The position numbers were made by a program, and so were the translations under genes. Below, one piece after another: positions 25,180 through 32,574 of a stretch of 55,242 nt of DNA. Positions within the stretch are counted from its first letter, which is position 1; every line of letters starts with the position of its first letter. Origin of the DNA: Aulosira sp. FACHB-615. GTDB taxonomy: Bacteria > Cyanobacteriota > Cyanobacteriia > Cyanobacteriales > Nostocaceae. Location of the stretch: contig NZ_JACJSE010000038.1 of assembly GCF_014698045.1 (NCBI RefSeq), positions 1 through 55,242 on the forward strand. The letters run 5' to 3'. The notes beneath the pieces are model-generated. The model worked only from the letters and a program-made list of their open reading frames with translations, did not search any database and was not told the origin of the DNA.

Positions 25180-25401
25180 TTAAATCAGGCTGTGATCTCT
25201 GCTCAGGTCAAGTTCTTCACCCACTTCAGCCAAGGGGGATTGACGAAAAAATTGGGAGAGTTTGGTTGGTTGTTCTTTTTGAGTATCCTGTATTGTGAGA
25301 CTCTGGGCTAGGAGTTGAATAATATACAGTTTCTCATTCTGGTCAAGTTGAAGCAGTTGTTGTTCAAGTTTTGGGAGTAACATTGTTGGGGGTTTAGACA
25401 T
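25180..25401 (-). CDS. antitoxin-like small protein, 73 aa
   Basis: Small protein resembling cyanobacterial addiction-module antitoxins that precede toxins or Uma2 genes: a helical N-terminus (LEQQLLQLDQNEKLYIIQLL) and the tail FFRQSPLAEVGEELDLSRD. No toxin of known type adjoins; the following gene is Uma2. The antitoxin role is inference from sequence style. Confidence 0.6.
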   Translation of the reverse strand: MSKPPTMLLPKLEQQLLQLDQNEKLYIIQLLAQSLTIQDTQKEQPTKLSQFFRQSPLAEVGEELDLSRDHSLI

Positions 25402-25431
25402 AGGATAATTTTATTTTACTTTCACGATTGA

Positions 25432-25821
25432 TTAACCGACTAAATACCTAACAACTTGTGGATCTATTTCGGAAATCCGCTTTTTAATAGAAACGGGAGG
25501 GTTTGTGAAAAACTGTTTCAAATCCCGACTTTTGACTTGATAACAATGAACAGAACGCTTTGTGGCTTTCAACCAACCCAGCCTTACCCACCTGGCAACA
25601 GTATTTGAATGCAAACGAAGGTTTTTAGCAATCTCACGACAACTGTAATTATCCAAAGTAGGGCGTGTAGAATATCCCAAAGCCTGTAATTTGGATTTAA
25701 CTGCTGATACTGTCCGTGTATATCCTCTTCTTTTTAGGCGAAAAGCTATTTGCTTAGGAGTGTACATTTCTGCCATCTCATGCAAAGTTGTTAGTTCATT
25801 TTCGTCCCATCTGATGCTCAT
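25432..25821 (-). CDS. HTH DNA-binding protein, 129 aa
   Basis: Two DNA-binding-like halves: a Myb/SANT-like or sigma-like N-terminus (WDENELTTLHEMAEMYTPKQ then IAFRLKRRGYTRTVSAVKSK) and an excisionase/MerR-like half (YSCREIAKNLRLHSNTVARW then VRLGWLKATKRSVHCYQVKS). The C-terminus ends RYLVG. A second, truncated copy of its 3' end lies at 24428-24519. It is probably a regulator of the leftward group of genes from 27425. Specific function unknown. Confidence 0.72.
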   Translation of the reverse strand: MSIRWDENELTTLHEMAEMYTPKQIAFRLKRRGYTRTVSAVKSKLQALGYSTRPTLDNYSCREIAKNLRLHSNTVARWVRLGWLKATKRSVHCYQVKSRDLKQFFTNPPVSIKKRISEIDPQVVRYLVG

Positions 25822-25843
25822 AATTCAGTCTCCTGATGTAGCG

Positions 25844-26365
25844 TTAGAGTTGATTCGGTTCGAGTTCCAATTCCAGATAAGAAAGCGCAGTCTCAGCATC
25901 GCCAATAGTTAAATCTGGCTGATATCCAAGTGTTAAATAATCGGGGTGTTTTGCGATTTCTTTGAGGATAAATTTCCCGGCATCAACTAAATCGTGCAGA
26001 GATGGATAAGGCGGCTGGGTGAGTTTTTTATCAGTGGATTCAGTTAACACAACACTCACACCAACTGCTTTCAACTCGTGTTTGAGTGATTCAACTTGGC
26101 GCAAATGGTTGGTAATTTCTGTTTCTAAAACCGTCTTTAATTCCTGCGGTGAAAGCAGTTTTATGTCATCCTCAATCCGTGTTTCATCATCTTCAGCGTT
26201 TTTGTTTAGTAGCAGAATATATCGCCAACCTGCACCATATTCGTCAGCTAAGTATGTGTCTTCGGCGTAATACTTCATGCCTATAATTTGACCGCGTTCT
26301 GTCCGTTGTCCAAAGCCAAATCGAGGATAATGCCAAACCGGAGGAATTGAGATTGTTGGTTCCAT
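25844..26365 (-). CDS. hypothetical protein, 173 aa
   Basis: Unknown. The N-terminal 60 residues are aromatic and beta-like (ISIPPVWHYPRFGFGQRTER; GWRYILLLNK); the middle is a charged helix (LLSPQELKTVLETEITNHLR); the C-terminus is acidic. It lies between the 327-aa gene and the HTH gene in one direction, so the three are probably cotranscribed. Confidence 0.6.
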   Translation of the reverse strand: MEPTISIPPVWHYPRFGFGQRTERGQIIGMKYYAEDTYLADEYGAGWRYILLLNKNAEDDETRIEDDIKLLSPQELKTVLETEITNHLRQVESLKHELKAVGVSVVLTESTDKKLTQPPYPSLHDLVDAGKFILKEIAKHPDYLTLGYQPDLTIGDAETALSYLELELEPNQL

Positions 26366-26441
26366 TGTTTTAATTGGTGAATAAATGAAGAGAAAAAATT
26401 AGGAATCAGAAGAATTTTTACTCCTGACTCCCGAATTCTAT

Positions 26442-27425
26442 TTACGCAGCGATTAGTTCTAGCACTGGTTCATACTCCAGTAACTTCTGCCATTGCACAC
26501 TTGTCAGTTGGTCGAATGGAAGTTCTAGTAACTGCTCGTAATCCAAAGTTTCAGTAGAGGGTAGAGTATCGACCATAGACAGCCAATAGACAGCATCCAT
26601 CGCAGAGTCACAGGGTGCTTTTTCAGAGGATTCATTGGCTCGGACAAACCACCAAGCGCCTTTGGTTTCTCCAACTTCGCCTAATTTCTCGTCGCCTCTG
26701 TAGATTCCATCGTCTAACAACTCAAGACCAAAGTTTTCACAAGCCTGGGCAATCTGCACCATGATTTCATTGCCAGTGGAAGAAGCAACGGGGCAGGGTG
26801 CAGGGTGCAGAGGGGAAAATTCCTCACCTTGTCTCCCTGCTCCCTGCTCCCCTGCCTGAAATGGTTCTTCAAACGGTTTCTGTACTGGTAATAACCCTGC
26901 TTGATACTGCTGCTTGACGTAACTGTGACATCTTGCAGGAGTAGAATCTGTAAAGATTTCCACGTTGTTGATCATGACTTGCCAGTAAGAGTTTTGCTCG
27001 TCGTCATGGCTGTAGCTGACGCTGGCCAAGAGTTCACCATCTGCTAATACTTCTTGGTCGTAGAATGAAATTTCTGAGATAAATGGCACTTCTGGGACAT
27101 CTGCGCTTGGTTGAGGGTTGAGAGTTCCATCCTTGTGATGCCAGTTAATGAAGCGGTGACACTGTATTTGTGTGGTGTGACGGAATTTCTCAACACCATT
27201 CACCATGACTACCCAAGGTTGTGTTACGAACTCGTCATAATCATAAGTGATGTATGCAACCAGCCATTTTCCAGCGTAAATATCGAAATGGTTGGGATTG
27301 ATTTCGACTGTAGTGAGGGGTTCGGGGGCTACAGCCTGCGCTTGCTGGCTGATGTACTGCGTGAGTTCGGCTTGGGCTAGGTCTTGTTCACTGATGGGTT
27401 GCTGTGTATGTGCAATGTAAGGCAT
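26442..27425 (-). CDS. hypothetical protein with internal repeats, 327 aa
   Basis: Unknown protein with two similar beta-rich units of about 55 residues: WLVAYITYDYDEFVTQPWVV ... HTTQIQCHRFI and ELLASVSYSHDDEQNSYWQV ... STPARCHSYVK. A low-complexity stretch (about 192-215, EQGAGRQGEEFSPLHPAPCP) is encoded by a GC-rich repeat tract at about 26790-26863 that looks inserted. The C-terminal part contains FGLELLDDGIYRGDEKLGEV and is acidic. It is the first gene of a leftward unit; no catalytic motif is seen. Confidence 0.6.
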   Translation of the reverse strand: MPYIAHTQQPISEQDLAQAELTQYISQQAQAVAPEPLTTVEINPNHFDIYAGKWLVAYITYDYDEFVTQPWVVMVNGVEKFRHTTQIQCHRFINWHHKDGTLNPQPSADVPEVPFISEISFYDQEVLADGELLASVSYSHDDEQNSYWQVMINNVEIFTDSTPARCHSYVKQQYQAGLLPVQKPFEEPFQAGEQGAGRQGEEFSPLHPAPCPVASSTGNEIMVQIAQACENFGLELLDDGIYRGDEKLGEVGETKGAWWFVRANESSEKAPCDSAMDAVYWLSMVDTLPSTETLDYEQLLELPFDQLTSVQWQKLLEYEPVLELIAA

Positions 27426-27847
27426 AATTAAGATCCTTGTTTAAGGTAGAAGGCGATCGCTAGTTTTCCAGGCTGGGCGATCGCCTTTGATTTTTAATGA
27501 ACAACGTTGTGGGGGAGCCACAACGCATTCACAGATTTTTGGCGGAGCCATAATATATGGTTCAACGCCAGCAGAATTTGAGCATAATCAAGACTGAACA
27601 GAAGATAGTTGCACAAGACTTAAAACCGCATCAAACAGCTATTGCATCGTCTTGTGTGGGGATAGCTCTGATTCAGTGCAAACTTATTTGTGGCTGTATA
27701 TCTCTTGTTTCCTGATTAATGCCTGTATTTTGTTACACCTAAATCAGTCAAATTAGATTTGCTGTTCAGGGTGAGTAATTGCAAGCATTTTAGACATCAG
27801 GGAAAAACGGATTTAATTTATTTCTCCCTTGTAATTACAAGTCTACT
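27426..27847. other. intergenic region with a HIP1 hairpin
   Basis: No gene. A perfect 11-bp stem AAGGCGATCGC / GCGATCGCCTT (27450-27460, 27477-27487) is followed by TGATTTTT on the plus strand. It lies just upstream of the leftward 327-aa gene, so it is not an obvious terminator; HIP1-containing palindromes are common in these genomes. Further right, GTTGTGG ... CCACAAC forms a smaller stem near 27508-27525. Confidence 0.4.
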
Positions 27848-27933
27848 CTGAAATTTCTCAGTAGTCAATAGTCTAAACTGATATTTTTCAGAGTAAAGCT
27901 GATATTTATCAGTATAGCTCTGATATTTGTGGT
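27848..27933. promoter_or_regulatory. four phased operator-like repeats upstream of an XRE gene
   Basis: Copies: CTGAAATTTCTCAG (27848-27861), CTGATATTTTTCAG (27878-27891), CTGATATTTATCAG (27899-27912) and CTGATATTTGTGGT (27920-27933). Copies 2, 3 and 4 start exactly 21 bp apart, two helical turns, and each full copy has CTGA/TCAG arms. A TATAGT hexamer at 27933-27938 is a plausible -10 box about 35 bp before the XRE start, overlapped by the last copy. This fits cooperative autoregulation. Confidence 0.68.
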
Positions 27934-27973
27934 ATAGTCTGGATAGAAGTAAGCTGGAGGAGTTGATTTTGTG

Positions 27974-28330
27974 ATGCAGACTTTGATTAGGTGGAGATTA
28001 AAAGAAGTTATGGCAAGGTATGACATTAGAGCAGGCGACCTTGCTAAAGCTATGGGTGTTAGCCACAACTCGATAGCTAACTTACGAAAAGCTAAAACCA
28101 TGCCGCGACTTGATGGTGAATCATTAAATAAGCTATGCAATGCGCTAAATTTTCTGGCACAAGATTTAACAGGTGAAATTACACCAATAGATTTAATCAG
28201 TTACACCAAAGATCCAGTGACACCCACTCCGGCTGAGACTCCAGGTGAAACTGAACTTGAACAATCTAACCAAACCAGAAAAATGCACTCAACAGATAAT
28301 CAATCTCCAACTTCTTTATTTGTTGCGTAG
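27974..28330 (+). CDS. XRE-family HTH regulator
   Basis: A 118-residue Cro/C1-type regulator with a typical HTH at residues 8-66: LKEVMARYDIRAGDLAKAMG, VSHNSIANLRKAKTMPRLDG, ESLNKLCNALNFLAQDLTGE, as in YozG-like short regulators. The C-terminal 45 residues are Pro/Thr/Gln-rich and likely disordered. GTG at 27971 directly precedes the ATG. Phased repeats in its promoter suggest it represses itself. The two large genes downstream (28513, 30284) run in the same direction. Confidence 0.85.
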   Translation: MQTLIRWRLKEVMARYDIRAGDLAKAMGVSHNSIANLRKAKTMPRLDGESLNKLCNALNFLAQDLTGEITPIDLISYTKDPVTPTPAETPGETELEQSNQTRKMHSTDNQSPTSLFVA

Positions 28331-28512
28331 TCAGAGCGATCGCCCGCCGGGCAAGCAAAGCGATCGCCTGCTCAAATCGTTGCACTACAAAGTGAGCTAC
28401 TTATAATGCTGACACAGTTTTAGTTAAACCTGAAGATCAGTATCAGTGTTCACTTTGGTTAAATTGCATTTTCTGTCTGTTTTCGTGCATTTACCAATAG
28501 TGGGCAATAATT

Positions 28513-30198
28513 ATGCTGACACTAGACCGCGAAACAAAATCAGCACCCAGCTACAGCATTCTCAACAGCAGTATTAAAGAAACGTTCACTGCCATTGATC
28601 GCTTTGAATGGCAAGCTGTAGAAGAAATATTGCAGATGAGAGAAAACCAGCTTTATCGTGAAGCTGGCTACAAGTCTTTTGAGGAATACTGCCAAAGAGA
28701 ACTATCCGCCTGGGGTGGCTATCGCAGAATCAACCAACTGTTAGGGGCTAAGAAAGTTAAGGACACAGCTGATGAATTGGGCGAACATATCAAAAACGAA
28801 CGCCAAGCCCGTTCACTGCTGCGTTTGGTCAAGGAACCAGAAAAACTGAAACAGGCTGTTGCGATCGCACTCTCTGAAAATTCCTCACCCAGCGAATCGG
28901 ACTTTGCCGCAGCTGCTAATAGGCTGGTTCCTCGTCTGCCACGGCAAAAAACTCAGCAACCACTGGTTCCTCAGATTCAGGAACCAATAGTTCACCAAAC
29001 TCAGGAACCAATGGTTCCGAAAACCAACACAGTCACGGTTACGTCACCAACTCATCCAAGACACGGTGAGTCAGGAACCATCCAAGCAGACCCACCGAAC
29101 AACTGGCAGCAGATTGTGACTTTTGCGGATGGTGATAGAGAACTGGTGAACAATGCGGATTTGAGTAATGTCGCAATCGACTCATTTACTACCGAGCGAA
29201 CTTACCCCAAAGAATACGCCGAAGCGATCGCACAACTGAAGCAGCAGCACCAGCAGGAACTTGAACGGTTAGAACAGGATTTGAGGTTTGGGTTACAGGC
29301 GGAAGCAACTACCCAAGCCCAGCAGCAAGTACAAGAACAACTGACCGCCTTACAAAACCTGTTTCAGCAACAGAAACAAGAAAACATCCAGCTACAGCAA
29401 CGGCTGGACGAGATGGAGGGGTTGAGGCAGTTGGAGCTTGACAACCAGCGATTACAAAAACGCATTCAGGAGTTAGAACGCGCAGTAGAAGAACGTCCTT
29501 CTCAGCAGTGGGGAAATACTCTCACTAAACAAGCGGCTAAGGTACTGAACAAGGAAGTCAAGCGTTCGCTAGAAAAAACTATTGATCTGCGATCGCTGGC
29601 TATTGAACCACCAAAGGAGAATGCCCAAGAGTGCTTACGGCTGATGGGTATTGCTTTGGGGAATCTGGCCAGTGCCATGAACAATACCAAAGCCTTGGAA
29701 GCTGCTGCAATCATCCTCGGCAGCGAACCAACACCAATTGCGATCGCATATCGAGCAGAGCAATTGCAACTACTTCCACAGGCTGTTATTGACATTCGGG
29801 CTGTGCTTGCCAAGCCTGGGTGTAGCTGGTGGGACTATTTAGAAGTCGCCCAAGAGTACGAGGTTATCAAATCTGACTACTGGGCAGAGTTGACCCCACA
29901 AGAGACGGAGTTAATTGCTGCCCTTGAGCAAGCCGAATCCTCACTCATTACGGAACCAATGGTTCCTGAAGAAAACCCTGCTGATTCTGCTTCTTTGGAT
30001 GGCGAACTGATTATTAAGCTTGGTTCCATCGTTGCCCACGCGGATATTTATTGCGCTTTATACAACGCTAAAGGTGAAGTCATCGAAGACATGGGTGATG
30101 AAGTTTGGGTTGCTTGGGCGCATTGGAAGGACAAGCCCAAAAAGACTGATCGCTATTTCAAGAACGAATTGCGTTTCTGGCAAGAAACAAAACAGTAA
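28513..30198 (+). CDS. large coiled-coil plasmid-type protein, 561 aa
   Basis: Unknown but plasmid-like. The N-terminal 110 residues resemble DNA-binding regions of plasmid partition/replication proteins: ILQMRENQLYREAGYKSFEE then YCQRELSAWGGYRRINQLLG. A linker with three repeats of a QEP(M/I)V(P/H) unit follows, then a small SH3-like segment (PRHGESGTIQADPPNNWQQI), a Gln-rich coiled coil at about 240-330 and a helical C-terminal domain. The repeats are encoded by GGAACCAxTxGTTCC-like palindromes. Together with the XRE gene before it and the 438-aa gene after, it could form a maintenance module; this is inference. Confidence 0.6.
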   Translation: MLTLDRETKSAPSYSILNSSIKETFTAIDRFEWQAVEEILQMRENQLYREAGYKSFEEYCQRELSAWGGYRRINQLLGAKKVKDTADELGEHIKNERQARSLLRLVKEPEKLKQAVAIALSENSSPSESDFAAAANRLVPRLPRQKTQQPLVPQIQEPIVHQTQEPMVPKTNTVTVTSPTHPRHGESGTIQADPPNNWQQIVTFADGDRELVNNADLSNVAIDSFTTERTYPKEYAEAIAQLKQQHQQELERLEQDLRFGLQAEATTQAQQQVQEQLTALQNLFQQQKQENIQLQQRLDEMEGLRQLELDNQRLQKRIQELERAVEERPSQQWGNTLTKQAAKVLNKEVKRSLEKTIDLRSLAIEPPKENAQECLRLMGIALGNLASAMNNTKALEAAAIILGSEPTPIAIAYRAEQLQLLPQAVIDIRAVLAKPGCSWWDYLEVAQEYEVIKSDYWAELTPQETELIAALEQAESSLITEPMVPEENPADSASLDGELIIKLGSIVAHADIYCALYNAKGEVIEDMGDEVWVAWAHWKDKPKKTDRYFKNELRFWQETKQ

Positions 30199-30283
30199 AT
30201 AAAACTCGCGCCCTTTGAAAAAAGCTGAATGCGGCATTGCAACTATGTCGCTCGTATTGTCATGCTTAATTTTAGGAGAGAAA

Positions 30284-31600
30284 ATGACTACAGCACTAAA
30301 AGCAATTAACGGCGGTCACAAGCGGGGTGATCGTAAACAACCTACAGAAGAAAAATCGATTCGACCCCACTGCAAAATCTCGATTGAGGATATCAACTGG
30401 GTGAGGCAGCAGCCTCCTTGTGTGCAGCAGCTATGGTTAGACTCCGTTGCAGCAGAACAATTTGGTGGATCTGCTCACAAACTCGATACCAACCTCACCT
30501 ACAAGTCATTGCAAAAAGCAGGTGCAGCGTTGACTGCCCAAGGATTATTTCAGTATGAGGAAGTGTTTGGCCGATTGCCTTCTGGTAGACCTGGGCTAAT
30601 AGGTTATCGCGTCCGTAACCTGCACGGTTATTACAATCGCTTCTACTGGGAATCGTCCACATCAGGCGAAACCAATTCTTGTGACGAGAAAGCTGTCCAC
30701 GCCGGGAAGGAAATCAACCATACCGGGAGGAACCAAAACCAAACCGAAGTGAAACAATTCCACCCTGATTTGGATCATTTCCAAAAGAATAGTCAAAAAA
30801 GTGAGGATTTGCAAGGCTTCCAGAAACCTAACAACGTTTCTAACAACTCTTTAACTACCTACCAACCACCCACTAAGGTGGTTGGTAAGGTAGTTAGTTC
30901 TTCCAGCAATAGCGAAAATTTGCATGGTGATGAGACGGCGATCGCATCCTTGAGGGATGCGTCGCCTCAAACCCTCAAAAGCGTGGAAGAAGAGAAAGAA
31001 GAGTTACCCGCGGTAACGGACTGCACGACGCTAAAGCTTGTGGATGTTGCGCCGAGTCAATCCGCTTCGTTGTTAGAAAAGAAGGAAGAATTGGGTGTTG
31101 ACCAGAAAATCATTCATGAGGACAGTTTTTCCGCCGCGCCCGTCGCTGCAAATTCTGAAAACCTCAGCCAGTCTGAGAATCAAGCTCAACCGAGCCTGTC
31201 TGCTTCGTTGATGGCAGAGAACCAGAATTTAGGTGATGAACCAGGAACCAGTCATGAAGACACCTTTTCCGCCGCCCCTGCCGTTCTAGAAAACAGCCAT
31301 TCCGCCCCTCCCTCTCAAGAACCAAAAGCCCATAGTGAAGGTGTTTGTGCTGTGGCGGCTGACTCCGATCCTGAAAAATGGTCTTATGAGGCTGTTGTTG
31401 AGAGATCGAGGGTGCGGCCTTGGAGAATGGAGAAGCTCAAGATAGCGGAACAATGGCGTGAAAATCCTGGGGATGATTTTCTAATGGAGTGTTGGGCGGA
31501 CGACCCTGCTTTAAGGATCGTGATCAAGAAACTAGTGGCGAAGTGTCAGCATTGGGGTTTGGTCGCAGCAGATGGGCTGTTGGTGAGATGGGAGGGGTAG
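30284..31600 (+). CDS. putative plasmid replication/regulatory protein, 438 aa
   Basis: Unknown. The ATG at 30284 is chosen because AGGAGAG lies 4 nt before it; the frame opens earlier at 30215. Residues 25-135 look like a winged-helix replication-initiator or regulator domain (ISIEDINWVRQQPPCVQQLW; LTYKSLQKAGAALTAQGLFQ; GLIGYRVRNLHGYYNRFYW). A long low-complexity region rich in Ser/Glu/Asn (about 135-370) follows, with repeats such as HEDSFSAAP / HEDTFSAAP, and then a conserved-looking C-terminal domain (WSYEAVVERSRVRPWRMEKL). Domain layout resembles cyanobacterial plasmid Rep-like proteins, but I cannot confirm this. Confidence 0.58.
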   Translation: MTTALKAINGGHKRGDRKQPTEEKSIRPHCKISIEDINWVRQQPPCVQQLWLDSVAAEQFGGSAHKLDTNLTYKSLQKAGAALTAQGLFQYEEVFGRLPSGRPGLIGYRVRNLHGYYNRFYWESSTSGETNSCDEKAVHAGKEINHTGRNQNQTEVKQFHPDLDHFQKNSQKSEDLQGFQKPNNVSNNSLTTYQPPTKVVGKVVSSSSNSENLHGDETAIASLRDASPQTLKSVEEEKEELPAVTDCTTLKLVDVAPSQSASLLEKKEELGVDQKIIHEDSFSAAPVAANSENLSQSENQAQPSLSASLMAENQNLGDEPGTSHEDTFSAAPAVLENSHSAPPSQEPKAHSEGVCAVAADSDPEKWSYEAVVERSRVRPWRMEKLKIAEQWRENPGDDFLMECWADDPALRIVIKKLVAKCQHWGLVAADGLLVRWEG

Positions 31601-31606
31601 CAAGTG

Positions 31607-31921
31607 CTATCGATTAATGGCATATTTCATTAAGCGTTCCCAATCCCAACGCCATGCAGCATCTACCGTGATTTTCTTACCATTGGTGAACTTGATAAAT
31701 TCTGTGCCTTCATCATAAAAAACATCAGCAACAAGGCGATTGCGGACATCGTAACCCCACGTTTTGGCTGCTGCGTTCCACCATCTCTGCCCAGGTGATT
31801 CTAGATTTGGTAGTTCCAAATATTCATCACGCCATGCTTTTGGTTTCCATTGCTCTCGCAAGGCACTCACCAAAATCGCCTTTGGGAAATATTGTTTTTC
31901 GTGCTTTTGTAGCCACGCCAT
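31607..31921 (-). CDS. hypothetical protein, 104 aa (duplicated in the window)
   Basis: Unknown Trp-rich protein (WLQKHEKQYFPKAILVSALR; SPGQRWWNAAAKTWGYDVRN; RLVADVFYDEGTEFIKFTNG; AAWRWDWERLMKYAINR). A shortened copy of its second half lies at 51632-51787. Its ATG directly follows the stop of a broken upstream gene. The family is probably mobile-element or phage associated; no function is known. Confidence 0.6.
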   Translation of the reverse strand: MAWLQKHEKQYFPKAILVSALREQWKPKAWRDEYLELPNLESPGQRWWNAAAKTWGYDVRNRLVADVFYDEGTEFIKFTNGKKITVDAAWRWDWERLMKYAINR

Positions 31922-32190
31922 TTATTCTTTGCAAGCATGAGTGATCGCATCCCCAAAATAATTGTCCCAAGCCGCCATAAATTCTTGCCACTCGTGTTCT
32001 AGCTGGTGTGGCTTGTCTTGTGTCAGCCCCTACTACTCGCGTCAGCTTTCGGGCTTGGTCTGGGCTTTCACCAAGCTCTATCAATTGATATTCTAGATTT
32101 GGGTCGTAACCTTGGGCTAGTAGCTGGATGTACTCAGTATCAGTTGTGCCGAGAATTGACGGGAGGCGATCACAACTCCTGTCATCCCAA
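31922..32190 (-). pseudogene. frameshifted remnant upstream of the 104-aa gene
   Basis: One frame reads DRSCDRLPSILGTTDTEYIQ, LLAQGYDPNLEYQLIELGES and PDQARKLTRVVGADTRQA. After about 32000 the coding-like sequence continues in another frame as LEHEWQEFMAAWDNYFGD then AITHACKE, stopping at 31922 directly before the next ATG. The composition is protein-like on both sides, so a single frameshift in a formerly continuous gene is likely. The 5' end is missing. Confidence 0.55.
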
Positions 32191-32196
32191 TTAAGT

Positions 32197-32529
32197 TTAT
32201 TCGTCCATATTGCCTGATTGTAAAAAAGAAGGGAACTCTTCTGAAGTTACATCATCTAAATCAATAGAGTCCCCATCTTCATTACGAATAGTTATCTCAA
32301 GGGGTTTATCTAAGCTATTTTGCTTTTTTTTGAGATTCTCTTTAAGCTTTAAAAGTTCATTTACTATCTTCAAAGTCTCTGCCACGATAACCAGAATTGT
32401 TATTACCCCACTTTCTCTAGCAGGTTTTCCTTGGCTAACATCCAAAGAAGCTAACGACTCTTTTATGTCATTAATTATGGCTTCATCGTTGGAGTTAATA
32501 ATTAATTCAATTTGCTGTTTGCTTTCCAT
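32197..32529 (-). CDS. small partner of TPR-CHAT protein, EACC1-like
   Basis: A 110-residue protein, beta-alpha-alpha-beta by pattern: IELIINSNDEAIINDIKESL, then GVITILVIVAETLKIVNELL (an amphipathic or membrane-skimming helix) and PLEITIRNEDGDSIDLDDV. This resembles the small effector-associated constant component (EACC1) proteins described beside caspase-, trypsin- and CHAT-type conflict proteins. It follows the TPR-CHAT gene by 45 bp in the same direction. The minus-strand frame is preferred over the equally long plus-strand frame because it has the coherent protein pattern and matches the operon direction. Confidence 0.6.
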   Translation of the reverse strand: MESKQQIELIINSNDEAIINDIKESLASLDVSQGKPARESGVITILVIVAETLKIVNELLKLKENLKKKQNSLDKPLEITIRNEDGDSIDLDDVTSEEFPSFLQSGNMDE

Positions 32530-32574
32530 AGAGGCATCTTAAGATAACTGAATTTTAAGGTTGATAAACTTTGT

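Noticed and set aside
27450..27487. Transcription terminator at the 11-bp HIP1 palindrome
   Set aside because: The nearby genes diverge from this site, so no transcript needs to end here. HIP1-containing inverted repeats are frequent in cyanobacterial spacers.
31827..32084. 85-aa protein overlapping the 104-aa gene by 95 bp
   Set aside because: Only its first half looks protein-like. The coding pattern then moves to another frame that ends exactly at the next ATG, so I treated the region as a frameshifted remnant.
32210..32542. 110-codon plus-strand frame opposite the EACC1-like gene
   Set aside because: The minus-strand frame has a coherent alpha/beta pattern and fits the operon direction. 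The plus-strand product is Ser/Phe-rich with no fold-like pattern.
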